DNA from: Piscirickettsiaceae bacterium
Lineage (GTDB): Bacteria; Pseudomonadota; Gammaproteobacteria; Nitrosococcales; Methylophagaceae
Assembly: GCA_013215775.1 (NCBI GenBank)
Contig: JABSQO010000001.1
Location: 62,001 to 126,000, forward strand
Reading direction: 5' to 3'
Length of the DNA: 64,000 bases
Shown: positions 29,788-41,277 of the stretch, piece after piece
Layout of the letters: each line of letters opens with the position of its first letter
Numbering within the stretch: the first letter of the stretch is position 1
The notes under the pieces: model-generated
Databases searched by the model: none
What the model saw: the letters and a program-made list of their open reading frames with translations, nothing else
What the model was told of the DNA's origin: nothing
Translations under genes and position numbers: made by a program

Positions 29788-31941
29788 CTAAAACGTAAGA
29801 CTATCTTTAATTATCTTAGGGGTGATAAATACTAATAATTCTCGTTGAATGTCTTGATCAGTGGTCGTTTTAAATAGGAACCCTACATATGGAAGGTCTC
29901 CAAAGAATGGAACCCTAGTTGAACTAGATCCTTTATTCTGCTCATAGATTCCACCCAAGACTACCGTTTCACCATTTTCAACTAAAACCTGAGTCGAAAT
30001 ACTACGCGTATCAATGCTTGGTATACCTAAAAAGACTTCGCCCACTTCATCTTTATGTATTTCCAAATCCATTACAATCCTATCATCCGGAGTAATTTGA
30101 GGCGTAACATCTAAGCTCAGCACAGCTTCTTTAAACGCAACTGTCGTCGCACCACTTGAACTGGCTTCTTGGTATGGAATTTCTCGACCTTGTTTTATTG
30201 TTGCCTTTTTCTGATTCGAAGTGACAACACGAGGGCTAGAAATAACTTCACCTTTTCCTTCTTCTTGCATAGCCGATAATTCTAATTCAAGTATAGCTCC
30301 AAATGGCAATTTTGCTAATGCTAAAGCAAATGTGCCTGCCGCATTCGCAACCGGTAAATTCACATTCAATCGGTCTGCTTGCGCAAGCGTCTCACTATTT
30401 AATACCGTATTACCATTTAATAGTTCAGTTGTACCGTTTAATGATCCTGATATCGCTGTATTTGTAATGTCACTGCCACCATGAATTGATCCTGAAGTTC
30501 CAAATCTAACACCCAATTCTTTAGTAAAATCATTATTGGCAATAACTATTCGCGATTCTATTAGTACTTGTCGAATTGGAATATCTAACTTTTCAATTAA
30601 TTCATGAATTTGCGCTAATTGAGTCGCAGTATCGCGGAGTAATAATGAATTTGTGCGCTCATCGACGGCAACGCTACCTCGTTCAGATAGAAAACCCGTT
30701 TCCCCTTCACCTTGATTGTCCTGCTCATCGTCGTCAGGATCCAAAATTACTGCAAGATCTGCTGCTTTTGCAAAATTAATTTCAATTACTTCAGAATATA
30801 AAGGTTCTAATTGAATCAATTGTTTTTGTGCTTCCAATTCCTGTTTCTCACGTGCAGCGATCTCTACTGCTGGTGCAATTAACATGACATTGCCGCTTCG
30901 ACGCTCGGCTAAGCCTTTTGTTTTAAGGATGATATCTAAGGCCTGATCCCAAGGAACATTTTTCAGTCTTAACGTCACATTGCCCGTAACTGTATCGCTG
31001 GTAACTAAATTTAGACCCGTAAAATCTGCTAATAATTGCAGTACGGCTCGCACCTCAATATTTTGAAAATTCAGTGATAGTTTTTCACCCTTATAGCCAA
31101 ACTGATCCTTTTTAGCTGTTGATTGTAGATTTTCAACAATCGGCTTAACTTCGACCACTAATGTATTTTCAGATTGATAGGTTAAATGTTCAAATTTACC
31201 TTCTGTCGATAGCGTTAAGCGAGTGTCATTACCATTCTGCTCACTATCAATGATTTGAATAGGTGTTGCAAAATCAATTACATCTAAGCGTCTATGTAAG
31301 CTTTCTGGCAGTGAAGTCCCCACCAAATCCACAATAATGTTATCTCCTTCTTGTCGCACATCAACAATCACACCACTATCACTTAGTTGTATTGTTAATC
31401 GTGCTTCTCCTTTCTCACCACGACGAAAATCAATATCAGTCACTTCGCGGCTCACGCCACCAGTACTTTTGGCAATAGCAACACTTCCAACTGTCACTAA
31501 TACAATGTTGCCATCTTGCTCAACCGTATAAGGTGCTTTTTGAACTAAATTAATCACCATTCGAGTTCTGTCACCAGCTTCAACGGTTGACACACTATTT
31601 GTTACACCGATATTAATTTGTTGTGTTTTTTTATCTAGTTGATTATGTACTCCAGCAAAATCTAATACGATCCTAGCTGGATCATCAATGGAAAAACTCT
31701 TTGGAAGTTCAACTGGCTCTGAGAATGTCAGCACAATTTGTGTCTTTTCACCAGGTAAGGAAGAATAATCTACTGTTTGTAGATCTGCTGCTGAAGCTTT
31801 CACTATTGACATCAAAAAAATGCTTAGCAATAAAATCGTAAACGACATATAGCTAAAAGACGTGCCTAATGGCTTGTATTGAGATATTGCTAATAGTTGT
31901 TTTTTCATCATTATTCCATATTCGCTAGTCATGTTATTCAA
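29788..31941 (-). CDS. pilQ: Type IV pilus secretin PilQ
   Basis: 717 aa; AMIN domains, secretin domain (VISSPRVVTSNQKKATIKQGREIPYQ...). Confidence 0.96.
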   Translation of the reverse strand: MNNMTSEYGIMMKKQLLAISQYKPLGTSFSYMSFTILLLSIFLMSIVKASAADLQTVDYSSLPGEKTQIVLTFSEPVELPKSFSIDDPARIVLDFAGVHNQLDKKTQQINIGVTNSVSTVEAGDRTRMVINLVQKAPYTVEQDGNIVLVTVGSVAIAKSTGGVSREVTDIDFRRGEKGEARLTIQLSDSGVIVDVRQEGDNIIVDLVGTSLPESLHRRLDVIDFATPIQIIDSEQNGNDTRLTLSTEGKFEHLTYQSENTLVVEVKPIVENLQSTAKKDQFGYKGEKLSLNFQNIEVRAVLQLLADFTGLNLVTSDTVTGNVTLRLKNVPWDQALDIILKTKGLAERRSGNVMLIAPAVEIAAREKQELEAQKQLIQLEPLYSEVIEINFAKAADLAVILDPDDDEQDNQGEGETGFLSERGSVAVDERTNSLLLRDTATQLAQIHELIEKLDIPIRQVLIESRIVIANNDFTKELGVRFGTSGSIHGGSDITNTAISGSLNGTTELLNGNTVLNSETLAQADRLNVNLPVANAAGTFALALAKLPFGAILELELSAMQEEGKGEVISSPRVVTSNQKKATIKQGREIPYQEASSSGATTVAFKEAVLSLDVTPQITPDDRIVMDLEIHKDEVGEVFLGIPSIDTRSISTQVLVENGETVVLGGIYEQNKGSSSTRVPFFGDLPYVGFLFKTTTDQDIQRELLVFITPKIIKDSLTF

Positions 31942-31947
31942 CTGCCT

Positions 31948-32478
31948 TTAGTTTACATCAACCACAGAAAGGGACGACTCACGTTCTACAAACCTATTTT
32001 TTCCTTCTGGCACAATCTCATTCAATGTTATTTCCGTTTCACTAACCATCAAAATCTTTCCATGATATTGTCCCATATAGTTCCCTACTTGCACTCGATG
32101 AATCACTCCATCAGAAGCTCGAATTAGTGCAAAAATGCTTTCTTTCTCTAAGGTGCCAACAAACTGTAATTCACTTAAAGAATATGATTCAAGCGCTTCT
32201 TTTAATCTATGTTCTTCAGGGTGTATACCATTATCCTCTAATGGCATCTCATCTTCTATAGCCGCGACCTCTACCACTGTTGGCACAAATGGATCACGTA
32301 ACTCTGCAGCTGAATATGTAAATTTCTCATATGACTTCATTACAGGTATAGGGTCAATATCAGATATTTGTTTTGCCTGAACAGCAGCAACATAGCTAGC
32401 TAAATCTTCTTTTTCTTGTTGGCAAGCAGTTAACAACACAGCTAAAACAAATATCAATAATTTGATTACATTGATCAT
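31948..32478 (-). CDS. pilP: Type IV pilus lipoprotein PilP
   Basis: Lipobox LLTAC; RDPFVPT; LSELQFVGTL; GNYMGQYHGKI. Confidence 0.93.
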   Translation of the reverse strand: MINVIKLLIFVLAVLLTACQQEKEDLASYVAAVQAKQISDIDPIPVMKSYEKFTYSAAELRDPFVPTVVEVAAIEDEMPLEDNGIHPEEHRLKEALESYSLSELQFVGTLEKESIFALIRASDGVIHRVQVGNYMGQYHGKILMVSETEITLNEIVPEGKNRFVERESSLSVVDVN

Positions 32479-32533
32479 ACTATTTATATTCCTTGCACAT
32501 ATCTTCTCTCATTATCTAACTAAATTACCAAAA

Positions 32534-33121
32534 CTAATCTTCTTCCTGCTCATCAAAATAACGGTATGTTTTTGCCGTAATATTCATCGTCATATTTCCT
32601 GCTTCTTTCAACGTCAAGGTAAAATTATGTAAGGTTACGATTCTTGGTAATGCCGCAATAGCGCTTATAAACTCTCCAAACTGATGATATTTACCAGTCA
32701 CTGTCATGGTAATTGGCAATTCAGCATAGAAATCTACCGGACGCTCACCTTCCGGTTTAAATAACTGGAACTCCAATCCATTTATTAAGCCGGTCCGAGA
32801 AATATCAATCAATAAATCTGCCACTTCACTTTTTCTTGGAAGCTGTTTTAGCATCGAGGAAAAAGTCACTCTCATTTCCTTCATCTGCTCTTTATAGGCT
32901 TCTAAATTGACTGCTTTTGCTTGCTTGGTTTCGAATTCTCTTTTTAGTTGGACTTCTTTTTGCTCGATCCCCGCTAACTCTATCTTTTTATCCTTAATGA
33001 GAAAGTAATAGCCAGCACCCCAGATCACAGCACATAACAATAAAACAGCAATAGCTTTAATAAATCCAGGCCACTCACCGCTCTCATTAAAGTCTAATTC
33101 ACTTAAAGAAAACTCGGCCAT
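32534..33121 (-). CDS. pilO: Type IV pilus inner membrane protein PilO
   Basis: 195 aa; order in pilMNOPQ; LPRKSEVADLLIDISRTGLINGLEFQLFKP. Confidence 0.93.
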   Translation of the reverse strand: MAEFSLSELDFNESGEWPGFIKAIAVLLLCAVIWGAGYYFLIKDKKIELAGIEQKEVQLKREFETKQAKAVNLEAYKEQMKEMRVTFSSMLKQLPRKSEVADLLIDISRTGLINGLEFQLFKPEGERPVDFYAELPITMTVTGKYHQFGEFISAIAALPRIVTLHNFTLTLKEAGNMTMNITAKTYRYFDEQEED

Positions 33122-33699
33122 CAGATTTCTCCATCTTCTGTTTTAGGTTTCGATTCTGTTATGTCGACCGTGAATTTACGAATCACGTCACCTTTACCTC
33201 TAGCTTTAGTTGAAGTACGCTCAATCACCTGTAGACTTGATGCTCTGTTAAATTCGGCATCCTCGTCTAATTGTCGCATAAAAACAGAGACTCTAGCATT
33301 TGATTGCGCCACACCATTTAACGTTAATGAGTTGCCTTGTCGCGTTACTTTCTCTAAATGAATCCCTTCTGGAACTGTTCGTACTAAAGAATCAAATACT
33401 TTAACCACTTTAGAGCGACTTGCTTGCAACTCCTGAATAACTTGCATTCTTGCTAACAAACGTTCCCGCTCTTGTTCTAATGCACTAATTTCTTTTATCT
33501 TCTTATCTAAAACTGTAATTTCACTTTTCAAAAAGGTATTACGACCACTCTGTTCATCTATCAACCCATCTATGAATAAAATCGCACCATATAATACCAA
33601 CGCAGCAAAAATGAAACCTGCGACAACAATTGTGATAAATTGTTGCTGGCGTTGTTGGCGCCGATCTTCGCGCCAAGGGAGTAAATTAATATGAGCCAT
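33121..33699 (-). CDS. pilN: Type IV pilus inner membrane protein PilN
   Basis: MAHINLLPWREDRRQQRQQQF hallmark. Confidence 0.95.
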   Translation of the reverse strand: MAHINLLPWREDRRQQRQQQFITIVVAGFIFAALVLYGAILFIDGLIDEQSGRNTFLKSEITVLDKKIKEISALEQERERLLARMQVIQELQASRSKVVKVFDSLVRTVPEGIHLEKVTRQGNSLTLNGVAQSNARVSVFMRQLDEDAEFNRASSLQVIERTSTKARGKGDVIRKFTVDITESKPKTEDGEI

Positions 33700-34757
33700 T
33701 AATCAAAACTCCTCATCGCTAACCCACACGCTATCATCATCGACGGAGCATCATTACTTAGCGCTTGTATTTTAATCCTTGATCCTAAAGTCATGTCAGA
33801 AAATGGGTTAGCGATTGATGTCGACGTGCCCGTTTCTTCTTCTATCATGGCATCAACACCTTGAATCGAAGCACAGCCCCCTGACAAAATAATATGATCA
33901 ATTGATTGATATTGAGTTGAGGCTGAAAAGAAAAACTGTAGTGCCCGCGTAACGGTGGTCACCATTGAGCGTTTGAAAGGATCTAATACTTTAGGCGCAT
34001 AGTCATCCGGTAAATTATTTTCTTTTTTCGCACGCCCTGCTTCTTGATACGACATACCATAGTGACGTTCAATGTCTTCAGTCAACATGCGTCCACCAAA
34101 CGTTTGTTCGCGCGTAAAGACTATTTTTCTATCCACCAGTACGTGTAATGTTGTTACCGTCGCACCGACATCAACAATTGCCACAGTCAAACCTTGACCA
34201 TTATTTGGCATTTGTTCTGCAATCAATGTAAATGCATTTTCTATTGTATAGGCTTCAACATCGACTAGTTTTGGTATTAAACCTGCTTTTTCCAACACCT
34301 CTGTTCGCGCATCGACATTCTCCGTGCGTGAAGCCGCTAGCAGTACATCAACAGCATCGACGTCTGCAGCTGAAGCGCCTAACACTTCAAAGTCTAGCCG
34401 AACTTCCTCTAAGGGGTATGGAATATAATTATCAGCTTCCAAAGCTATCTGTTCTTCCATCTCGCGTTCTGACAATGACGCTGGGAATGATATGATTTTG
34501 GTGATTGCCGCATTGGCTGAAACGGCAACAGCTGCCTCTTTTGCTTTAGTCGATGACCGTTTTACTGCTCGTTTAATTGCGCCAGCAACTTCATCAGGAT
34601 TTTCAATACGGCCTTCCACCACTGAATTCAATGGCAAAGGTTCAACGGAGTATGATTCAACACTATACTTACCATTTTTTTGGTGCAGTTCAAGTACTTT
34701 CACCACCGATGAACTAATATCTATCCCTAACAGGGGGGATTTTTTTCGTCCAAACAT
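33699..34757 (-). CDS. pilM: Type IV pilus assembly ATPase-fold protein PilM
   Basis: LLGIDISSSVVKVLEL...; actin-like fold motifs. Confidence 0.96.
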   Translation of the reverse strand: MFGRKKSPLLGIDISSSVVKVLELHQKNGKYSVESYSVEPLPLNSVVEGRIENPDEVAGAIKRAVKRSSTKAKEAAVAVSANAAITKIISFPASLSEREMEEQIALEADNYIPYPLEEVRLDFEVLGASAADVDAVDVLLAASRTENVDARTEVLEKAGLIPKLVDVEAYTIENAFTLIAEQMPNNGQGLTVAIVDVGATVTTLHVLVDRKIVFTREQTFGGRMLTEDIERHYGMSYQEAGRAKKENNLPDDYAPKVLDPFKRSMVTTVTRALQFFFSASTQYQSIDHIILSGGCASIQGVDAMIEEETGTSTSIANPFSDMTLGSRIKIQALSNDAPSMMIACGLAMRSFD

Positions 34758-34964
34758 GTATTACCCCAATTCCTATATAAACTCAACAACTAAAACTATA
34801 GCTTAGCGCCCTAACTTAATGTAGTTTCTCAAAACTATAGTGCATGTTTATCAAAAATACAACTCCAAACGTCTTTTATTTGGTTATGTTCTACATCATG
34901 CTCCATAATGTGTTTATATACTTACTTGTTCATTTTTTCAACCTAGCTATTCACAAAAACACTT

Positions 34965-37364
34965 ATGCTGCGCTTTTTTAAACATATATTCACACTCTCC
35001 ATTGTTTCTTTTGTACTCCTTTTAGTTGTAGGTGGCAGCATTTTTTATTTGCTGGCGCCACAATTACCATCAACTGACAGCCTTAAAGATACACAATTGC
35101 AAGTTCCTTTACGTATTTTCAGCTCCGAGGGGTTATTGATCGCTCAATTTGGAGAAAAACGAAGGATCCCAATCGAATACAAAGACGTCCCCGAGCAATT
35201 GATTCATGCCTTTCTTGCATCAGAAGACGACCGTTTTTTCGAGCATCCCGGCGTTGACTATCATGGTCTGCTAAGGGCTGCCTATTCTCTGGTAACAACA
35301 GGCCAAAAGGCACAAGGTGGTAGTACCATCACTATGCAAGTTGCCCGAAACTTTTTCTTGAGCCGAGAAAAAACCTATTTACGCAAGCTCAATGAAATTA
35401 TTCTAGCCTTTCAAATTGAACAATCTCTCAGCAAAAAAGAAATCCTTACTTTATATCTGAATAAAATCTATTTAGGGAAGCGTGCCTACGGTGTCGGCGC
35501 TGCCGCAACTGTATATTATGGTCGCCCATTAGATGAATTAACGCTGCCTGAATTCGCCATGCTTGCAGGTCTGCCTAAAGCACCCTCTAAGTTTAACCCT
35601 ATAGCCAACCCTGATCGCGCCCTAATAAGACGTAATTATGTTTTACGCCGTATGTGGGAAGTGGGTTACATTGAGGAACAAAGCTATCTTACTGCGACAC
35701 AAGCTCCTATCACTTCCTCATATCACAGCCGCGAAGTTGAAGTTTATGCCCCTTATATTGCGGAAATGGTTCGCACTCAATTAATCAAACAATATGGTGA
35801 GAATGCCTACAGCACTGGTTTAAACGTACACACCACAATTCAAGCCAGCCACCAACGTGCAGCTAATGATGCGCTTCAATCAGCATTGATTGCCTATGAC
35901 AAACGCCATGGCTACCGAGGGGCTCAGCATACTGTTCTAATTGAAGAAAATATGACCTCTGAAGATTTTGAGCAATCACTATCGACATTTGACACTATTG
36001 GACCAATGCACCCCGGCATCGTTATTGCTACTGAAACTGAAGTCGCTCATGTGTATATAAAAAATATTGGCCTCATCGACATTAATATTTCATCACTAGC
36101 TTGGGCTAGGAAGCAAATTAGTACCAATCGTCGCAGCAAAACACCTAAAATCATTACTGATGTTATTAATGTAGGAGATATTATTCGTTTACATCAAAAT
36201 AACGAACAACAATGGCAGTTAGCCCAACTTCCCGAAGTTGAAGGTGCATTCATTGCGGTATCGCCTTATGATGGCAGTGTCACCGCACTTAATGGCGGCT
36301 TTGAATATTTCCAGAACAAATTTAACCGTGTTACCCAATCCCGTCGTCAACCTGGCTCTGGCTTCAAACCCTTTATTTATTCAGCAGCACTGGAAAAAGG
36401 CTATACCGCCGCCAGTATCATCAATGATGCACCCGTTGTGTTTGATGATCCTGGCTTGGAAAATGCCTGGCGCCCTGAAAATTACAGTGGTAAATTCTTT
36501 GGCCCAACACGGCTGCGGGTAGCACTGACCAATTCACGTAATTTAGTATCAATTCGATTACTTAGAGATATTACTGCGGCTTATACCATCGACTATGCCG
36601 CACGATTTGGCTTTGACACTAGTCAAATGCCTCGTAACCTATCATTAGCCTTAGGCAGTGGTAGCGCTGCACCGTGGGATATGGCTCGTGCATATTCTGC
36701 TCTAGCCAATGGAGGCTATCGTATTGAACCTTATATAATCCAACGTATTGAAGATGCAAGCGGTACTATTCTCTTTCAGGCTCAACCTGACACCGTTTGT
36801 GAGACATGCCTTATCACTGAACCTGAAATGGATGAAGAAGGCAATATTATCAATCCATACGGCTTCTCGCCGGCTACACGCATCATGACACCACAAAATT
36901 CTTACATCATGAATAGTTTGCTTCGTGATGTAGTTCGATATGGCACAGGGCGCAAAGCAATGAGTCTTGGTCGCAATGATCTTGCAGGTAAAACAGGTAC
37001 CACTAACGAGCAAGTTGATGCTTGGTTCAATGGTTTTCATCCTGAATTAGTCGCAACAGCTTGGGTAGGCTTCGATACGCCACGTACACTGGGCCGCTAT
37101 GAGACAGGAGGTCGCGCAGCATTGCCAATGTGGATTGATTTCATGAAAATAGCGCTTAAAGATACTCCGGATGAACCGCTTAAACAGCCTGTTGATATGA
37201 TCACCGTGCGAATCGATCCCAAAACAGGTCTACTAGCGAGACCAGAAACCGAAAAAGCGATCTATGAAAGTTTCCGTAAACAATATGTCCCGACGGAATT
37301 GACTCCTGCAGCCAGTTCTGGCGCCTCGGATAATGAAACAACCACGCCTATTGATTTATTTTAA
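34965..37364 (+). CDS. mrcA: Penicillin-binding protein 1A
   Basis: 799 aa; ASEDDRFFEHPGVDYHGLLRA, QGGSTITMQVARN, RQPGSGFKPFIYSAAL, KTGTTNEQVDAWF; divergent from pilM as is typical. Confidence 0.96.
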   Translation: MLRFFKHIFTLSIVSFVLLLVVGGSIFYLLAPQLPSTDSLKDTQLQVPLRIFSSEGLLIAQFGEKRRIPIEYKDVPEQLIHAFLASEDDRFFEHPGVDYHGLLRAAYSLVTTGQKAQGGSTITMQVARNFFLSREKTYLRKLNEIILAFQIEQSLSKKEILTLYLNKIYLGKRAYGVGAAATVYYGRPLDELTLPEFAMLAGLPKAPSKFNPIANPDRALIRRNYVLRRMWEVGYIEEQSYLTATQAPITSSYHSREVEVYAPYIAEMVRTQLIKQYGENAYSTGLNVHTTIQASHQRAANDALQSALIAYDKRHGYRGAQHTVLIEENMTSEDFEQSLSTFDTIGPMHPGIVIATETEVAHVYIKNIGLIDINISSLAWARKQISTNRRSKTPKIITDVINVGDIIRLHQNNEQQWQLAQLPEVEGAFIAVSPYDGSVTALNGGFEYFQNKFNRVTQSRRQPGSGFKPFIYSAALEKGYTAASIINDAPVVFDDPGLENAWRPENYSGKFFGPTRLRVALTNSRNLVSIRLLRDITAAYTIDYAARFGFDTSQMPRNLSLALGSGSAAPWDMARAYSALANGGYRIEPYIIQRIEDASGTILFQAQPDTVCETCLITEPEMDEEGNIINPYGFSPATRIMTPQNSYIMNSLLRDVVRYGTGRKAMSLGRNDLAGKTGTTNEQVDAWFNGFHPELVATAWVGFDTPRTLGRYETGGRAALPMWIDFMKIALKDTPDEPLKQPVDMITVRIDPKTGLLARPETEKAIYESFRKQYVPTELTPAASSGASDNETTTPIDLF

Positions 37365-37373
37365 TAGCCAAAC

Positions 37374-38858
37374 TTACTGAATTCGCTTGGCTTTCTGCCC
37401 GCGCGTTAATTCACCATTAGGATAATGGCCATTTAATAATCGGAGTTGTAATAATGGGCTATTAGTAATTCGAGATTTGTCGGCCCATGCTGCGTAATTA
37501 TCCGATTTACCTATTGTCACCACTTCGACCTGTTTGGCCTTAGCCAAGCTGATTTCACTATCTTGTAATGTGTGCAGGCTAATCGCTGTATCTAAAAAGT
37601 CTTTATCAAACTGCTCAAACAATGCTTTCTCTTTAGCACTGCCAAAAAAGATATATGCTTTATCTCGCAAATAAATAACACTGATTCTAACGGGGCGATC
37701 TTTCACCTCAAATAATCCCGTATACCCTTTCAATCCATGACTATTTAATGGTCGGCCATCTTTCAAGCCACCTATCTCTAAGCGCTGCTGTATAAATTCC
37801 CTTGGCGTCAATTTACGGTTACGATCTGCCGCGCCCATTTCAATAATGGCCTTACCTTCTGCCGCAATCGCTTTCAAGCTACTTGGATTATTTTGAACTT
37901 GCCAGTTTTTAGGAAAGATTAAAGCAAACTGCAATCCTAAATGGTAAAAATTCTGACCGGACCGAATCCCTTGCTCTTCGCTATCGCCAAAGGTCATACC
38001 ATCAATATGAGTTAAATATTCAGCGCGTTTTATTAATCCTTTTGAACTACTAGCATACTGTTCTGCTAATGAGACGACTTCCTGTAAACGAGTGTCATTA
38101 TCAGGATGACTGGCAAATAAACCATGATAGCCCTTAACTTCACGGCCTTGTTTTTTTGCTTGTTCAGCGGCAAATATCTCTTGATTTTTAAGGACTCGAA
38201 TCACATCAATCATTGCCATGGGGTCATAACCTGCTCGCGCAAGATACTCAGCTCCAAGGCCATCTGATTCCAACTCATGTTCACGACCATAACCACTGAG
38301 TAATGCTCCACCAAGAATATTAAGTATATCCTGAGCACCAGCAACACGAAGTTCTGGGAAGAGTATTGAGCCAACGGCGTAACCAAGATTGGTAGCTTGG
38401 GCTGCACTTTGCTGTCGTACACCATGACGAGCCGTCACATGGCCAATTTCATGGCCTAACACTGCGGCCAATTCAGCTTCGGAATTCAAATAAGCCATCA
38501 AACCGCGGGTAATATAGATATACCCTCCTGGCAAAGCAAAAGCATTGATAACCGGAGAATCCAATACCGTGAAACGATAGATTAAATTGTCTCGATGGCT
38601 GACTATCGCTAAACGTTCACCAACCGATTGAACATAGGCTTGTAATGCTTCATCTTGATAACGTCCATATTGCTTAATGATTTTAGGGTGGTTAGTACGA
38701 CCCATCTTAAGCTCACTATCTTCACTCATCATCACAAAGTCATGACTACCTGTTACCGGATTTTGTGCACAACCTACTAAGCTTAAAAACAACAAAGCCC
38801 CTGCTAATAAGCAGAGGCTTTGTAAATGTTTGCGATGTGTACTCACTGACACAGGCAT
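37374..38858 (-). CDS. M48-family Zn metalloprotease, lipoprotein (BepA/LoiP-like)
   Basis: Lipobox LSLVGC; AVLGHEIGHVTARHG. Confidence 0.9.
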   Translation of the reverse strand: MPVSVSTHRKHLQSLCLLAGALLFLSLVGCAQNPVTGSHDFVMMSEDSELKMGRTNHPKIIKQYGRYQDEALQAYVQSVGERLAIVSHRDNLIYRFTVLDSPVINAFALPGGYIYITRGLMAYLNSEAELAAVLGHEIGHVTARHGVRQQSAAQATNLGYAVGSILFPELRVAGAQDILNILGGALLSGYGREHELESDGLGAEYLARAGYDPMAMIDVIRVLKNQEIFAAEQAKKQGREVKGYHGLFASHPDNDTRLQEVVSLAEQYASSSKGLIKRAEYLTHIDGMTFGDSEEQGIRSGQNFYHLGLQFALIFPKNWQVQNNPSSLKAIAAEGKAIIEMGAADRNRKLTPREFIQQRLEIGGLKDGRPLNSHGLKGYTGLFEVKDRPVRISVIYLRDKAYIFFGSAKEKALFEQFDKDFLDTAISLHTLQDSEISLAKAKQVEVVTIGKSDNYAAWADKSRITNSPLLQLRLLNGHYPNGELTRGQKAKRIQ

Positions 38859-38900
38859 GTATTTTTAATCTTTACCAGACATGAAAAGTTCTGGCGCTGA

Positions 38901-39101
38901 TTATTTTCCGTATTTCTGACGGAATTTATCAACACGTCCAGCGGTATCCAACATTTTCTGTTTACCGGTGTAAAACGGATGGCATTCTGAACATACGTCC
39001 AAAGTTAATGCCTTGCTACGTGTTGAACGAGTTTTAAATGTGTTACCGCAGCTACAGGTAACATCAATCTCGTTGTATTCTGGATGGATATCCGCTTTCA
39101 T
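38901..39101 (-). CDS. rpmE: 50S ribosomal protein L31 (Zn-binding Cys form)
   Basis: [27 protein letters not shown]...[16 protein letters not shown]. Confidence 0.97.
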   Translation of the reverse strand: MKADIHPEYNEIDVTCSCGNTFKTRSTRSKALTLDVCSECHPFYTGKQKMLDTAGRVDKFRQKYGK

Positions 39102-39239
39102 ATCTATACTCGTTAATTATGTTGGCTAAATCGTCACCCTAAAATTCTAATCAGGGCCCTTAGAGCCGGACAATTCTACTGATCAAACCTTATGACAGCA
39201 AGTTTTTTATTTAGTTTCGGTTCAATTATCTTAGTCACT

Positions 39240-39812
39240 CTATTTCTCTGCAACCAATATTGCTTGGTTTCGTAAGCCTTTGCTATGGTTTCCCAGCAAT
39301 GCTTCTTCACGATAAACTCGCATTTTCATCGATGAAAACAGCTGTAATAACTCATTATCACTCAATAAATATTCTGGATTTTTAGGCCCGATCTGCTCCG
39401 TTTTTTGCTGACAATAAGTCTGGTAAAACAATAGTCCGCCCGGCTTTATCGCTGCTAACAACGCGGGGCATAATGCTCGGTCTAAGAAAAAACTCACCAC
39501 CAATACATCAATACTATTGGGAATAGGTGGATTATTAACCACATCTTGCACTTCCGCTTTCACTGTCACGCCACTGACGTTAGCGGCATGTTTCAGCTGA
39601 TCAATTGCAACAGCAGAAACATCCCATGCTTGCACATCAAGTCCAGCCTTGGCCAAAAACAATGCATTGCCTCCTTGCCCACAAGCTAGATCCAAGGCGC
39701 TACCTTGCATTGGTAATAAATGACTATTTTGCTGTAATACTAAGGATGCAGTCGGAAAACCCTTTTCACGCTGACGGTATATTGCATCCCATTTCTGTTG
39801 ACTTGACTGCAT
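39240..39812 (-). CDS. Class I SAM-dependent methyltransferase (TehB-like)
   Basis: SALDLACGQGGNALFLAKAGLDVQAWDVSAVAIDQL. Confidence 0.85.
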   Translation of the reverse strand: MQSSQQKWDAIYRQREKGFPTASLVLQQNSHLLPMQGSALDLACGQGGNALFLAKAGLDVQAWDVSAVAIDQLKHAANVSGVTVKAEVQDVVNNPPIPNSIDVLVVSFFLDRALCPALLAAIKPGGLLFYQTYCQQKTEQIGPKNPEYLLSDNELLQLFSSMKMRVYREEALLGNHSKGLRNQAILVAEK

Positions 39813-39825
39813 TAAAGGAAACTTT

Positions 39826-41277
39826 CTAGCGCCTCCAAAATGCAGGCGTCAGCACAACCAGTAAGGTAAATATTTCCAGACGACCTAATAACATTGCCAC
39901 ACAGAGCACCCATTTAGAAGGTGAATTTATCTCACCATAATTAGCACCAACCTCACCTAGGCCTGGCCCTAAGTTATTCAAACATGCCGTCACAGCCGAG
40001 AATGAGGTCACGATATCTAACCCACTTGCCATTAGAAGCAAATGCATAATACTGAAACAAAATACATATAAAGCAAAGAAACCCCATACCGCTCCGATCA
40101 CCTTCGACGATAAGGCTTTATTGTTAATTTTGATGGCGATTATCGCATTCGGATGAATGAGCCGTAATACTTCACGATAACCCTGTTTAAATAACAGCAT
40201 CACTCGAACAACTTTTATACCACCACCCGTCGAGCCCGCACAGCCACCAATATAACTTGTCATTAATAACAAAATTGGCAAAAAACCTGGCCACAAAGAG
40301 TAATCGGTCGTGGTAAACCCAGCTGTCGTCCCTATTGATACCGCCTGAAAAACACCTTGATGTATTGCTGTCCATGGACTTTCAAAAGTGTGCATGAAAT
40401 ACAAATAAACGGAAGTAATCACTGAAATAATGGCAAGAATTCCCAGATAAGTTCGCAACTCTGAATCTGCCCAGTAATGACGAATCGAACGATGTCGCCA
40501 ACCTAAAAAATGTAACGCAAAATTCATACCTGCAAGTAGCATAAAAACCACGGTAACCATTTCAATTGTAGCGCTATTAAAAAATCCTATACTCGCATCA
40601 TGCGTTGAAAACCCGCCAATTGCCACTGTCGAAAAGCTATGTCCAATCGCATCAAACCATGTCATGCCCGCCCAACGAAAAGCGATGGCACAAGAGATCG
40701 TAAGGGTTAAATAAATATACCAAAGCGCTTTGGCTGTCTCGGTAATACGAGGCGTCAGTTTTGAGTCCTTCATTGGTCCTGGTGTTTCAGCACGATAGAG
40801 TTGCATGCCACCGACACCTAATAGGGGTAGAATTGCAACAGCTAATACCACAATACCCATGCCGCCCAACCACTGCAAAAACTGCCGGTAAAATAATATT
40901 GATTCGGGCAGGTCATCGAGCCCGGTCAGCACCGTCGCCCCAGTCGTCGTCAGCCCTGACATTGATTCAAATACCGCATCAGTAAATGACATGGCAGGTT
41001 CTTCAGCCATAAAGAATGGCACGGCTCCAGAAAGCCCCAATGTCACCCAAAACATCACCACGACCAAGAAACCGTCACGGATCTTTAATTCTTTACGATG
41101 TTTTCGTACTGGAAACCAAAAAACCAATCCAGCAACAAGTAATAAGGCAAACGCATCAATGAAAGCTTGTATGGCACCATCTTGATACAACCAGGACACC
41201 AAGATCGGCGGCAACATCGTCAAGCTAAACATGCCCAACAAAATGCCCAATATGCGTTGTATAGTCAGAAACTGCAT
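39826..41277 (-). CDS. trkH: Trk potassium uptake membrane protein
   Basis: 483 aa polytopic; SMSGLTTTGATVLTGLDDLP...LQWLGGMGIVVLAVAILP. Confidence 0.92.
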   Translation of the reverse strand: MQFLTIQRILGILLGMFSLTMLPPILVSWLYQDGAIQAFIDAFALLLVAGLVFWFPVRKHRKELKIRDGFLVVVMFWVTLGLSGAVPFFMAEEPAMSFTDAVFESMSGLTTTGATVLTGLDDLPESILFYRQFLQWLGGMGIVVLAVAILPLLGVGGMQLYRAETPGPMKDSKLTPRITETAKALWYIYLTLTISCAIAFRWAGMTWFDAIGHSFSTVAIGGFSTHDASIGFFNSATIEMVTVVFMLLAGMNFALHFLGWRHRSIRHYWADSELRTYLGILAIISVITSVYLYFMHTFESPWTAIHQGVFQAVSIGTTAGFTTTDYSLWPGFLPILLLMTSYIGGCAGSTGGGIKVVRVMLLFKQGYREVLRLIHPNAIIAIKINNKALSSKVIGAVWGFFALYVFCFSIMHLLLMASGLDIVTSFSAVTACLNNLGPGLGEVGANYGEINSPSKWVLCVAMLLGRLEIFTLLVVLTPAFWRR